A DNA stretch of 64,000 nt, from assembly GCF_018704065.1 (NCBI RefSeq), contig NZ_JAGUQP010000015.1:1-64000 (forward strand), in the 5' to 3' direction. Origin of the DNA: Desulfovulcanus ferrireducens (lineage in GTDB: Bacteria > Desulfobacterota > Desulfovibrionia > Desulfovibrionales > Desulfonatronovibrionaceae). Both the position numbers and the translations under genes were made by a program. Positions 49,771 through 56,783 of the stretch are shown piece after piece. The first letter of the stretch is position 1. Each line of letters starts with the position of its first letter. The notes below the pieces were generated by a model. That model ran no database searches. It was not told where the DNA came from and worked only from the letters and a program-made list of their open reading frames with translations.

Positions 49771-50053
49771 CCATCTCCATTAACTTGTTGATTTGGGTTT
49801 CAGTAACCCCAAGTACAAGATATTTATTCAAAAAGCGGACCACAACCACGTTCTTCTTCGGGCCTAGCCCCAGGCTGGCCACCATATTTAGTTTCCCTCT
49901 GCCAAAAGGCAGACCTGCCTTGGACCCAAAACGGCGCAATAGATAAAAACCAATGAAAATAAGGGCTAGAATTATAAACAGGGCCGCGGCCATCTTAATA
50001 CCGGCCAGCCCCACATCCAGATTGGGTGCAGCAATATTGGTTGCGTTAGCCAA
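49694..50053 (-). CDS. fliO: Flagellar biosynthesis protein FliO
   Basis: Bitopic membrane protein assisting FliP assembly. 119 residues: an N-terminal periplasmic tail, one TM helix about residues 20-40 (MAAALFIILALIFIGFYLLRRF), then a cytoplasmic domain with the KLNMVASLGLGPKKNVVVVRF and YLVLGVTETQINKL pattern typical of FliO. Its low similarity between species makes position important: it lies between fliN (8-nt overlap) and fliP as in most bacteria. The C-terminal tail overlaps fliP. Confidence 0.88.
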   Translation of the reverse strand: MANATNIAAPNLDVGLAGIKMAAALFIILALIFIGFYLLRRFGSKAGLPFGRGKLNMVASLGLGPKKNVVVVRFLNKYLVLGVTETQINKLMEMDADHETEQDFSSILAQEKNSHSRKP

Positions 50054-50597
50054 GTTGCTTGATCCTCTCGATAGGGCTTATAATATCTGTAAGCCTAACG
50101 CCAAATTTTTCATTAATGACCACTGCTTCACCTCTGGCTACCAATTTCCCATTAACCAAAACTTCCAAAGGTTCTCCGGCCAATTTATTCAATTCTATGA
50201 CTGAACCCTGACCTAGTTGCAGTAGTTCGTTTATTAAAAGCTGCGTACTGCCAAGTTGTGCCGTTACTGTCAAAGGAATGTCCAGAATAAATTCCAAATC
50301 CCTTTTTGGTCTCTCTTTTTTGGCTCTGGCTTCAGCTGTCAAATCTTTGAACTGGGCCTCTTTTGACTGAGCAGCCAGAGATTTACGCTTTTCTTCATCT
50401 TTAATCTTTTCCTCTTCTTCGGAAGCCAAGGCCTTGGCCCACTCTTCTGCCAAATCCTCTTGCTCAGAAGAACTTGTTTCTTCCCCTGCTTCCTGGTCTT
50501 CACCAGCAAGATCAATGTTTTCTTCACCCAAAGCAGCAGCCCACTCTTCAGCTAGTTTCTCCTGATCGGTCATTTCTTTTTTTTCTTCGTCTGCCAT
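50046..50597 (-). CDS. fliN: Flagellar motor switch protein FliN (extended N-terminus)
   Basis: C-ring component that, with FliM and FliG, sets rotation direction; also helps dock export cargo. The C-terminal SpoA domain, about residues 104-178, reads DIPLTVTAQLGSTQLLINELLQLGQGSVIELNKLAGEPLEVLVNGKLVARGEAVVINEKFGVRLTDI, a complete FliN. Shown here in part only: ELLQLGQGSVIELNKLAGEP and VVINEKFGVRLTDII. The first 100 residues are highly acidic with repeated LAEEWAxAL units, longer than the about 137-residue E. coli protein. RBS AAGGTGA. In the same operon as fliM and fliO. Confidence 0.94.
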   Translation of the reverse strand: MADEEKKEMTDQEKLAEEWAAALGEENIDLAGEDQEAGEETSSSEQEDLAEEWAKALASEEEEKIKDEEKRKSLAAQSKEAQFKDLTAEARAKKERPKRDLEFILDIPLTVTAQLGSTQLLINELLQLGQGSVIELNKLAGEPLEVLVNGKLVARGEAVVINEKFGVRLTDIISPIERIKQLG

Positions 50598-50643
50598 TTT
50601 TTCACCTTTTAAAAATATAATGTTTAATTATACTTTACCCAAA

Positions 50644-51621
50644 TTAAAAATGAGTTTCTTCTTCTTTTATTACTTGAAAGGCCTTATTGCCTTTTACAAA
50701 ACCTGGTAGTCCGTAAAATTTCGTAACGCCCTCCACTTCAGCCCTTAACAAATCATCCTCATCTGTGTCTAAAAGGAGAATATCCCCCACATCCAGGTTC
50801 AAAAGCTGCCGACCGGTAATCTGAGTCTGCCCTAAAATAACCTCCACCTTCACCGGCACCTCCATAAGACGCTCTTTAAATCTTGATATCCACGCATGGT
50901 CCACCTCAAGACGCTCTGATTGAAAGGCAGCATAAAGCTTAGAGCGTATAGGCTCAATAGTAGCATAAGGCAGACTGATCACTAAAGAACCAATGGCATT
51001 CTCTAACTCCACCTCAAAAGATACAACAACAACCACGTCACTGGGCGGAACAATGGCCGCAAATTGAGGGTTAATTTCCGAACGAACCAGTTCTATTTTT
51101 ACTTCGTGCACTGGATTCCAAGCACTTTCTAAATTGGATAGTAATATTTTCACAACTCGGGTAATAATTGTCTGTTCAATGGGCGTAAAATCACGCCCCT
51201 CCACTTTGGGCACGGAACCTGACCCCCCAAAAAAATTTTCCACCAAGGCAAACACCAGCCTGGTATCCACAACCATCAAAGCATTTCCTCGCAATGGGTC
51301 CATTTTAAAGATATTTATACTGGTGGGCACAGGTAAAGAGCGCATAAAATCACCGAACTTGCTCATGTCAATGGACACGGGATTGACATCTACCCTTTTG
51401 CGCATAGCATTGGCCATGGCATTGCTGGCAAGGCGGGCAAAACGATCATTGATAATCTCTAAAACAGGCATCCGTCCCCGAATGATCCGATCCTGATTGG
51501 AAAGATCAAAAGGAACTATCCCGGAGTCATCTTCAGGGATATCAGTTTCTGCCTCTATTTCACCTCCGGTTAGACCCCGAAGTAACGCATCAACTTCGTC
51601 CTGATTTAAAATTTTGTTCAT
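50644..51621 (-). CDS. fliM: Flagellar motor switch protein FliM
   Basis: C-ring protein that binds CheY-P and transmits the switch signal. 325 residues: the short N-terminal CheY-binding-like peptide is KILNQDEVDALLRGL, followed by the CheC-like middle domain (about 40-240, starting RIIRGRMPVLEIINDRFARLASNAM) and the C-terminal SpoA domain ending DLLRAEVEGVTKFYGLPGFVKGNKAFQVI. Conserved GGSG in FFGGSGSVPKVEGRDFTPIE. RBS AGGATTAGAG is modest. Separated from fliN by 46 nt and fliL by 9 nt. Confidence 0.96.
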   Translation of the reverse strand: MNKILNQDEVDALLRGLTGGEIEAETDIPEDDSGIVPFDLSNQDRIIRGRMPVLEIINDRFARLASNAMANAMRKRVDVNPVSIDMSKFGDFMRSLPVPTSINIFKMDPLRGNALMVVDTRLVFALVENFFGGSGSVPKVEGRDFTPIEQTIITRVVKILLSNLESAWNPVHEVKIELVRSEINPQFAAIVPPSDVVVVVSFEVELENAIGSLVISLPYATIEPIRSKLYAAFQSERLEVDHAWISRFKERLMEVPVKVEVILGQTQITGRQLLNLDVGDILLLDTDEDDLLRAEVEGVTKFYGLPGFVKGNKAFQVIKEEETHF

Positions 51622-51630
51622 CTCTAATCC

Positions 51631-52158
51631 TTATTGTACAACAAATTCAGTAAAATATACTCTTACTACCTTAGCCTTGCCCAAAATTTGATTTAACCGC
51701 TCCACAATCTCATTTTTGAGCTGAATCTTCTCTTCCATAGAATCAATATCTGCAAAACTCTTACTGGACAGTAAAAGCAAAATGGTATCTTTTACTTTGG
51801 GCAACTTTTTTTCCAAGACCTCGACTGTTTTTTTATCTATCAGTTCCACATCCAGAGAAAGCTTCAAATATCTACGCCCTAAAGGATCGGCCAGGTTAAC
51901 CACAAAGGGGGGCAAAGAATACATTTCTGTCGGCCCCTGCTCTGCGGGCTGTTTCTCTTGTTGGGCCTGCTGTTCGCCCTGGGGTTGGGCTCCGCCTTCT
52001 GCCTCAACCTTGTCTTTAGGGCCGGCAAAAAAGTACTTATAGCCAAAGAATCCACCCACTCCTAGGATTATCAAAAGTACCAGTAAAATTATCCACTTTA
52101 AAATGCCACCCTTTTTCTTTTCCTCTGTTTGCTCCTGGTCCTTTTTTTTCTTGGCCAT
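51631..52158 (-). CDS. fliL: Flagellar basal-body-associated protein FliL
   Basis: Single-span membrane protein that associates with the stator and modulates torque. 175 residues: a Lys/Glu-rich cytoplasmic start (KKKKDQEQTEEKKKG), one TM helix (about 21-41, ILKWIILLVLLIILGVGGFFG), a Pro/Gln/Ala-rich linker, and a stomatin-like periplasmic domain beginning MYSLPPFVVNLADPLGRRYLKLS and ending VVRVYFTEFVVQ, which is typical. Next to the two MotB-type genes, matching its stator link. Confidence 0.93.
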   Translation of the reverse strand: MAKKKKDQEQTEEKKKGGILKWIILLVLLIILGVGGFFGYKYFFAGPKDKVEAEGGAQPQGEQQAQQEKQPAEQGPTEMYSLPPFVVNLADPLGRRYLKLSLDVELIDKKTVEVLEKKLPKVKDTILLLLSSKSFADIDSMEEKIQLKNEIVERLNQILGKAKVVRVYFTEFVVQ

Positions 52159-52245
52159 GTTTGCTCCCTTTGAAAAATTTATGTTGGATACTGATTTTTC
52201 TCCGTATAGCGCAAATCAATCGAGTTCAAGTCGACACTCTAAACT

Positions 52246-52974
52246 TTACAAATAGCTATAATTATATGTTTTAAATAAAATCTCCACTCTTCTATTTTGC
52301 GCCCGACCCAACTCTGTATTGTTATCAGCCACAGGGAAATTCGGACCATAGGCAGAAATGGAGAGCCTTGAACTTTCAAGACCTTGTTTTAAAAAAAAAG
52401 TTAACACAGCCAAAGCCCTTTCCCCGGAAATATCATAATTATCTCTAATTCTGGCCGGGATATTATCTGTGTAGCCAGCAATATTGACAGGAGCTGGCCA
52501 GATGGAAACCAATGTGGCAACTTCCTTCAATATTTTCCTGGCAGCAGGAGTCAATTTAGTCCCTCCTAATGGGAACAACAACTTATCAGTCAGGACAAGA
52601 GCCACTCCTTCTGGCCTGACTAATAGACGCAAATTTTTCTCCAGAGTACTCCTCGAAATCTCTTTGGGCAAAACCTCATCAGGGAAAAGCAAGTCCTTGA
52701 TTCTTTGCTCATTTTCCAAAATTTCCCATTTCTTTGCCACCAACTTCTGCAAGACTTTAAAGCGATGGGCAACCTTACCCGCTGATTTTTCAGACAAAAA
52801 AGCTGTTCTTTCTGTAAAAATAGAAACAACTTCCTGGACCACACTTTTATCAAGACTAGACATGCTCAAAAGGAGAACAAAAAAGGTCAACAAAAGAGTG
52901 ACCAAATCTGAAAATGTCACCAGCCAACCATCACTGGCTGCGCCGCCTCCCCCCTTTTTCTTCTTTCTAGCCAC
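52246..52974 (-). CDS. motB: Second MotB-like stator protein (OmpA/MotB domain)
   Basis: Peptidoglycan-anchored stator subunit, 242 residues. Short Lys/Gly-rich cytoplasmic tail, one TM helix with the proton-binding Asp23 (VTFSDLVTLLLTFFVLLLSM), a periplasmic linker, and a C-terminal OmpA-like domain (about 125-235, NIAGYTDNIPARIRDNYDISGERALAV...GRAQNRRVEILF) that contacts peptidoglycan. It starts with GTG 10 nt after the upstream motB. Two MotB-type genes behind a single motA suggest a heteromeric or alternative stator. Which is the main MotB cannot be told; both keep the Asp. Confidence 0.88.
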   Translation of the reverse strand: MARKKKKGGGGAASDGWLVTFSDLVTLLLTFFVLLLSMSSLDKSVVQEVVSIFTERTAFLSEKSAGKVAHRFKVLQKLVAKKWEILENEQRIKDLLFPDEVLPKEISRSTLEKNLRLLVRPEGVALVLTDKLLFPLGGTKLTPAARKILKEVATLVSIWPAPVNIAGYTDNIPARIRDNYDISGERALAVLTFFLKQGLESSRLSISAYGPNFPVADNNTELGRAQNRRVEILFKTYNYSYL

Positions 52975-52984
52975 GGTTTAATTC

Positions 52985-53809
52985 TCATCTTGTGGAGTTT
53001 AATTCAAAAATAAAATCCTTATATATATACCTGTTTCGATCAATTTTTTGGCGCACCTTAACTTTACTTAAAGCAGTATGTGCCCAAGACTGATTACGCT
53101 TGTCCAAAACAATTTCCACTCGTCGATTCTTTTTTCGACCTGATGCCCTTTGATTACTGTAGCGTGGTCGATATTTGCCAAAAGCCTCAACACGCACCTT
53201 TTCCGGTTCAATCCCCTGACTCAAAAAATAACGGTATACATTTAAAACTCTTAGTAATGATAACTTCCAGGAAGGATCAATCTCCCCCGTTTTCATTACC
53301 TTCAAATAGTCCGGACCGATTTCATCTCTTAAAGTAGAAGTATGTCCTGTCAAAAGAAGTGGATATTGTATTTTTTTGAGCACAGGTATCATCTTGTCTA
53401 AAAGCCTTTTTCCCTGGGCTGTTAATTGAACCTGCCCAGGCTCAAAGAGCATATCTGTATTAATAGTCAAAACCTGAATAAACCTGTTGGCTATAAAGTT
53501 TAAATCCTCGTTTTTGTCATCCCAGAGTAAAGGCTTTAGCGCCTCCAGGTCGTCATAATCCTCCATCGCGCCTGGCTCAACCATTTTAGGACCTTGCTTT
53601 GTGCCCAGTACATCCAAAGCTCTCTTTCCCAACCCAAAAGAACCGACCAGTGAGCCCAAGGCTACTTTTTTTTTCCGTTCATCAGTAAGTGAGGCCATGC
53701 TCAAAAGCAAAACAAAAAAAGTCAAAAGCAAAGTCATCATATCAGAGAAGGTGACCAACCAGGCAGGCATACCTTCGCCATCTTTTTGTTTTTCTTTTTT
53801 TTTTGCCAT
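52985..53809 (-). CDS. motB: Flagellar stator protein MotB
   Basis: 274 residues with a Lys-rich cytoplasmic N-terminus and a TM helix carrying the essential Asp23 (VTFSDMMTLLLTFFVLLLSM). A plug/linker follows, then the OmpA-family peptidoglycan-binding domain (about 130-250) containing LLLTGHTSTLRDE, SLLRVLNVYRYFLSQGI, and RASGRKKNRRVEIVL. It forms the ion channel with MotA and anchors it to the cell wall. Only 4 nt from motA, on which it probably depends for translation. Whether H+ or Na+ drives it is not decided by inspection. Confidence 0.93.
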   Translation of the reverse strand: MAKKKEKQKDGEGMPAWLVTFSDMMTLLLTFFVLLLSMASLTDERKKKVALGSLVGSFGLGKRALDVLGTKQGPKMVEPGAMEDYDDLEALKPLLWDDKNEDLNFIANRFIQVLTINTDMLFEPGQVQLTAQGKRLLDKMIPVLKKIQYPLLLTGHTSTLRDEIGPDYLKVMKTGEIDPSWKLSLLRVLNVYRYFLSQGIEPEKVRVEAFGKYRPRYSNQRASGRKKNRRVEIVLDKRNQSWAHTALSKVKVRQKIDRNRYIYKDFIFELNSTR

Positions 53810-53813
53810 AAAC

Positions 53814-54575
53814 TTATTCAGAACTCTTGCGCAACTTGGGAGGCAGATAACTATTTAACTTTTCTTCAACAATCCTGGGATTTTCCCCTTTTGAAATAGA
53901 CAGGATACCCTCTAACATCATCTCTTTGATCAACACCTCCTCTTTACTTCTGGTTTTAAGCTTACCAGCCATTGGGTTAAATACCAGGTTGGACAAAATA
54001 GCTCCGTAAAATGTGGTAATAAGGGCTACAGCCATAGAAGGCCCAATTGTACTGGGATCATTCATGGTCTGAAGCATCTGAACCAACCCGATAACCGTTC
54101 CAATCATTCCCATGGCCGGGGCAAATCCTCCCATAATGGCCAAAATCTCTGCACCTGTCTCGTGTCTCTCCTCCAGATAAGAAATCTCTGTCTCCATTAT
54201 TTCTTGAATGGTCTGCGGCTCTAAACCATCAACCGTCAACTGCAGGCCTTTACGTAAATATCCATCTTTAATATCTTTTATAAGCGGTTCCAAAGACAAA
54301 ATGCCTTCCCGCCGGGCCTTATTGGCATAGTCAATAAATTGTTCAATAACCTTGGTTGGGCTATCCAGTTTATTAAAAAAAGTGTTTTTTATTACCCCAA
54401 CAACCCCTAGAACATGACCCAAAGGATAATTGACCAATGTCGCCCCGATGGTTCCGCCAACAACTATAAGCATAGAAGGCACGTTGACAAAAATCATGGG
54501 GCTGCCCCCGACCACAATAGCAGCAACAACTAAGCCAAAAGAAAGAACAATACCAATTATGGTGGCCAGATCCAT
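53814..54575 (-). CDS. motA: Flagellar stator protein MotA
   Basis: Ion-conducting stator ring subunit, five copies around two MotB. 253 residues with four TM helices (roughly 3-20, 30-48, 148-168, 182-202), a large cytoplasmic loop with the charged torque-generating segment (IEQFIDYANKARREGILSLEPLI, EISYLEERHETGAEIL), and the GGFAPAMGMIGTVIGLVQML motif near 150 whose residues line the channel. Preceded by AAAGGG. First gene of the minus-strand flagellar unit motA-motB-motB2-fliLMNOPQ; a promoter candidate is about 30-55 bp upstream. Confidence 0.95.
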   Translation of the reverse strand: MDLATIIGIVLSFGLVVAAIVVGGSPMIFVNVPSMLIVVGGTIGATLVNYPLGHVLGVVGVIKNTFFNKLDSPTKVIEQFIDYANKARREGILSLEPLIKDIKDGYLRKGLQLTVDGLEPQTIQEIMETEISYLEERHETGAEILAIMGGFAPAMGMIGTVIGLVQMLQTMNDPSTIGPSMAVALITTFYGAILSNLVFNPMAGKLKTRSKEEVLIKEMMLEGILSISKGENPRIVEEKLNSYLPPKLRKSSE

Positions 54576-54602
54576 AGTCTACCCTTTCTTCGAGTTTATT
54601 GA

Positions 54603-54631
54603 GTTCTATGCCTGTAAGTACCGAGTGTAAA
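54603..54631 (-). promoter_or_regulatory. Candidate sigma-70 promoter for motA
   Basis: On the minus strand TTTACA (54,626-54,631) is followed by a 17-nt spacer and TAGAAC (54,603-54,608), ending about 28 nt before the motA ATG. It fits five and four of six consensus bases. No sigma-28 (TAAA-N15-GCCGATAA) or sigma-54 (GG-N10-GC) motif was found there. Confidence 0.35.
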
Positions 54632-54807
54632 ATGAACCTGCAAAGAATAAATTTATTTCCTGCCTCTCGTCCGCCAAAATCTGTATTACAGTATGTATTC
54701 AGAACACGAGGTACAATACACCATTTAAACCGAAGCGAAGCTACGTCAGTTCGCGACCGTTCTACTATGATTCTATGCTTTTAATTTTTTCCGTTTTTTC
54801 ATTAAAA

Positions 54808-54938
54808 GATGCAACTGCAATAATTAAAATTTTACAGTTCTGACAAACATCTTTGTCTTGTAACCTATTCAAATAATTCAACATTTATCATTCAAAATTC
54901 AACATTGCCTGCAAAAAGGGACTTTTTGCAGGCGCATC
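54808..54938 (-). repeat. MITE-like dispersed repeat, copy B (inverted relative to copy A)
   Basis: 131 bp, read on the minus strand: GATGCGCCTGCAAAAAG, its palindromic mate CTTTTTGCAGG, TTGAAT-type repeats, a common middle GAATAGGTTACAAGA and AAAGATGTTTGTCA, then ...ATTGCAGTTGCATC. The ends form an imperfect terminal inverted repeat (GATGCnnCTGCAA). About 95% like copy A over 120 bp. It lies 16 bp before the YggS gene stop. Confidence 0.8.
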
Positions 54939-54954
54939 TTAAAAATCAGTCCGC

Positions 54955-55650
54955 CTAGCGCGGCCCAAAAATTCTGGTACCTATTCTGACAAGGGTTGCT
55001 CCTTCCGCTATAGCCTGAACAAAATCATTAGTCATACCCATAGATAAATGTGGGAGTCTAAGCTCAAATCTTCGTTCCACTTCTTCTTTCAATTTCCTTA
55101 AACGCACAAAATAAGGTCTGACCCTCTCTGCTTGTTCAAAAAAAGGAGGTAAAGCCATTAACCCCTGTAGTTTAAGGTTATCTAAAGCCAACACCCGTTC
55201 CACTAAAGGAAAAAGATTGTCTTCACTAACACCGGATTTTTGCGCTTCCTGACCAATATTTACTTGAATAAGAACCGGCTGCATTACACCGAGGGACTCA
55301 GCTTTTCTATGCAACACTTGCGCCAACTTTTCCGAATCCAAAGTATGAATGAGTACGAATTTGCCCAAAACATACTTAACCTTGTTAGTCTGTAAACGAC
55401 CAATAAAATGCCACCTTAATTGTAAAGGACTTAACTCCTCTATTTTGGCCAGGGCCTCCTGGACATAATTTTCCCCGAAATCTACCTGTCCCTCCCTCGC
55501 CAAAGTAGATATAGCTTGCGCAGTGTGTTTCTTAGAAACCGCGATCAATGTCACTTCTTCTGGCCTGCGGCCACTTTTTACACACGCCTCACTAACTTCC
55601 TGGACAACCTTCTTCCATCTGCTAATCAATTCCGTGTTTGTAGAGTTCAT
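54955..55650 (-). CDS. YggS/PLPBP family pyridoxal-phosphate homeostasis protein
   Basis: Single-domain TIM-barrel PLP protein of the alanine-racemase-like fold, linked in other bacteria to PLP homeostasis rather than a defined catalytic reaction. 231 residues. The PLP Lys is in VTLIAVSKKHTAQAI near residue 37; further motifs are VDFGENYVQEALAKI, LRWHFIGRLQTNKVKYVL, and LPHLSMGMTNDFVQAIAEGATLVRIGTRIFG at the C-terminus. Upstream by 59 nt and on the same strand lies era; a MITE-like repeat is just downstream. Confidence 0.94.
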   Translation of the reverse strand: MNSTNTELISRWKKVVQEVSEACVKSGRRPEEVTLIAVSKKHTAQAISTLAREGQVDFGENYVQEALAKIEELSPLQLRWHFIGRLQTNKVKYVLGKFVLIHTLDSEKLAQVLHRKAESLGVMQPVLIQVNIGQEAQKSGVSEDNLFPLVERVLALDNLKLQGLMALPPFFEQAERVRPYFVRLRKLKEEVERRFELRLPHLSMGMTNDFVQAIAEGATLVRIGTRIFGPR

Positions 55651-55708
55651 TGCATTATAGATTTTGTTTTAAATGTTGTGTGTTATGGTTTGGATAAACT
55701 TCTTGGGC

Positions 55709-56626
55709 TTACCCCAGTCCCAATGAAAACAAAAAAGATGTATTCTCGGTCCACTTAGGTTTAATCTTCACCCACAATTCTAAGTAAACTTTTTTACCGA
55801 CTATTTCTTCAATTTCCACCCGGGCCTCCTGCCCTACTTTTTTCAATAATTGCCCCCTATGGCCAATGACTATGGGTTTGTGTGAAGAACGGGAAACATA
55901 GATAGTAGCCATGATTTTGACCAAAGTTTCTGTTTCCTCCCAATGCTCTACCTGTACAGCTAAATTGTAAGGTAACTCTTTATGCAAAGACAAGAATAAT
56001 TTTTCTCTGATTATCTCCGCAGCCATAAACCTTAAAGGAAGTGTCGATATCTGGTCCTCTGGATAAAGGGGCGGTCCATAAGGCAAAACAGGAATAATCT
56101 TGGCAAGCAGTTCCTGAACCCCATCTCCATTCCGAGCAGAAATAAAGAAAATTTCAACATCTGGCATAAGTTCATTTAAACGTGCGGATAAAGGCAAAAG
56201 AAGCTTTTTATCTTTTACCCGGTCAACTTTATTTACCGCTATAAACAAGGGATTCCTGACTTTTTTTAACCTCTCCGCCAGAGGTACAAGTTCGCGCTCC
56301 ATAAGTTGTGGTTTTTGCAAATAAAGATGGCCATCTAGCAAAAACACAATCACGTCAGCAGAAGCCAGGCCATCCCAGGCTGATTTTAGCAAAAACGAGT
56401 TCAACTTGCCTTTGCGCTGATGTATTCCGGGTGTGTCCAGAAAAACTATCTGCACATCTTCCCGTGTCAATATTCCGGTTATCTGGTTTCTGGTGGTCTG
56501 CGGTTTTGGACTGACAATAGCGACTTTCTCGCCAATAATCTGATTTAACAGTGTTGACTTGCCAGCATTTGGCGGTCCAATCAAAGCAACGATGCCAGAA
56601 CGAAAATCGGATGTTATCTCTGTCAT
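55709..56626 (-). CDS. era: GTPase Era
   Basis: Essential GTPase that binds the 3' end of 16S rRNA and helps mature the 30S subunit. G1 VALIGPPNAGKSTLLNQ near 15, G3 FLDTPGIHQ, G4 VNKVDR near 120, then a C-terminal KH domain (about 195-290) with the VIGHRGQLLKKVGQEARVEIEEI loop binding GAUCACCUCC-type RNA. 305 residues from the ATG at 56,626, which has GGTGA upstream. A GTG four codons earlier at 56,638 is part of that SD. On the same strand as the YggS gene. Confidence 0.95.
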   Translation of the reverse strand: MTEITSDFRSGIVALIGPPNAGKSTLLNQIIGEKVAIVSPKPQTTRNQITGILTREDVQIVFLDTPGIHQRKGKLNSFLLKSAWDGLASADVIVFLLDGHLYLQKPQLMERELVPLAERLKKVRNPLFIAVNKVDRVKDKKLLLPLSARLNELMPDVEIFFISARNGDGVQELLAKIIPVLPYGPPLYPEDQISTLPLRFMAAEIIREKLFLSLHKELPYNLAVQVEHWEETETLVKIMATIYVSRSSHKPIVIGHRGQLLKKVGQEARVEIEEIVGKKVYLELWVKIKPKWTENTSFLFSLGLG

Positions 56627-56649
56627 TTTTTTCACCACGACTTATGCTG

Positions 56650-56715
56650 TTGCGCCTGCAAGTACTAGCGCTTACGCTGTTTTTGCAGGCAGTGTTGGAT
56701 TTGGAATTATTTAAA
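56650..56715 (+). repeat. Degenerate relative of the MITE-like repeat, copy C
   Basis: GCGCCTGCAA, then TTTTTGCAGGCAGTGTTGGAT and GGAATTATTT correspond to the left end of copies A and B, but the loop of the palindrome is longer and the right two thirds are missing. Located between era and the radical SAM gene. Confidence 0.5.
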
Positions 56716-56783
56716 GTTGTAGCTGCTCCAACTCTTTGTTAAGATTGAAGAAAACGAACCCGTAAAGAAACCCGAAAGTCGAG

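Larger units (their letters stand above)
54576..54954. other. Intergenic region, 379 bp, between motA and the YggS gene
   Basis: No gene seen. It contains the motA promoter candidate (54,603-54,631) and copy B of the MITE-like repeat (54,808-54,938). The middle (about 54,650-54,790) is unremarkable, with stops in all frames. Confidence 0.5.
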
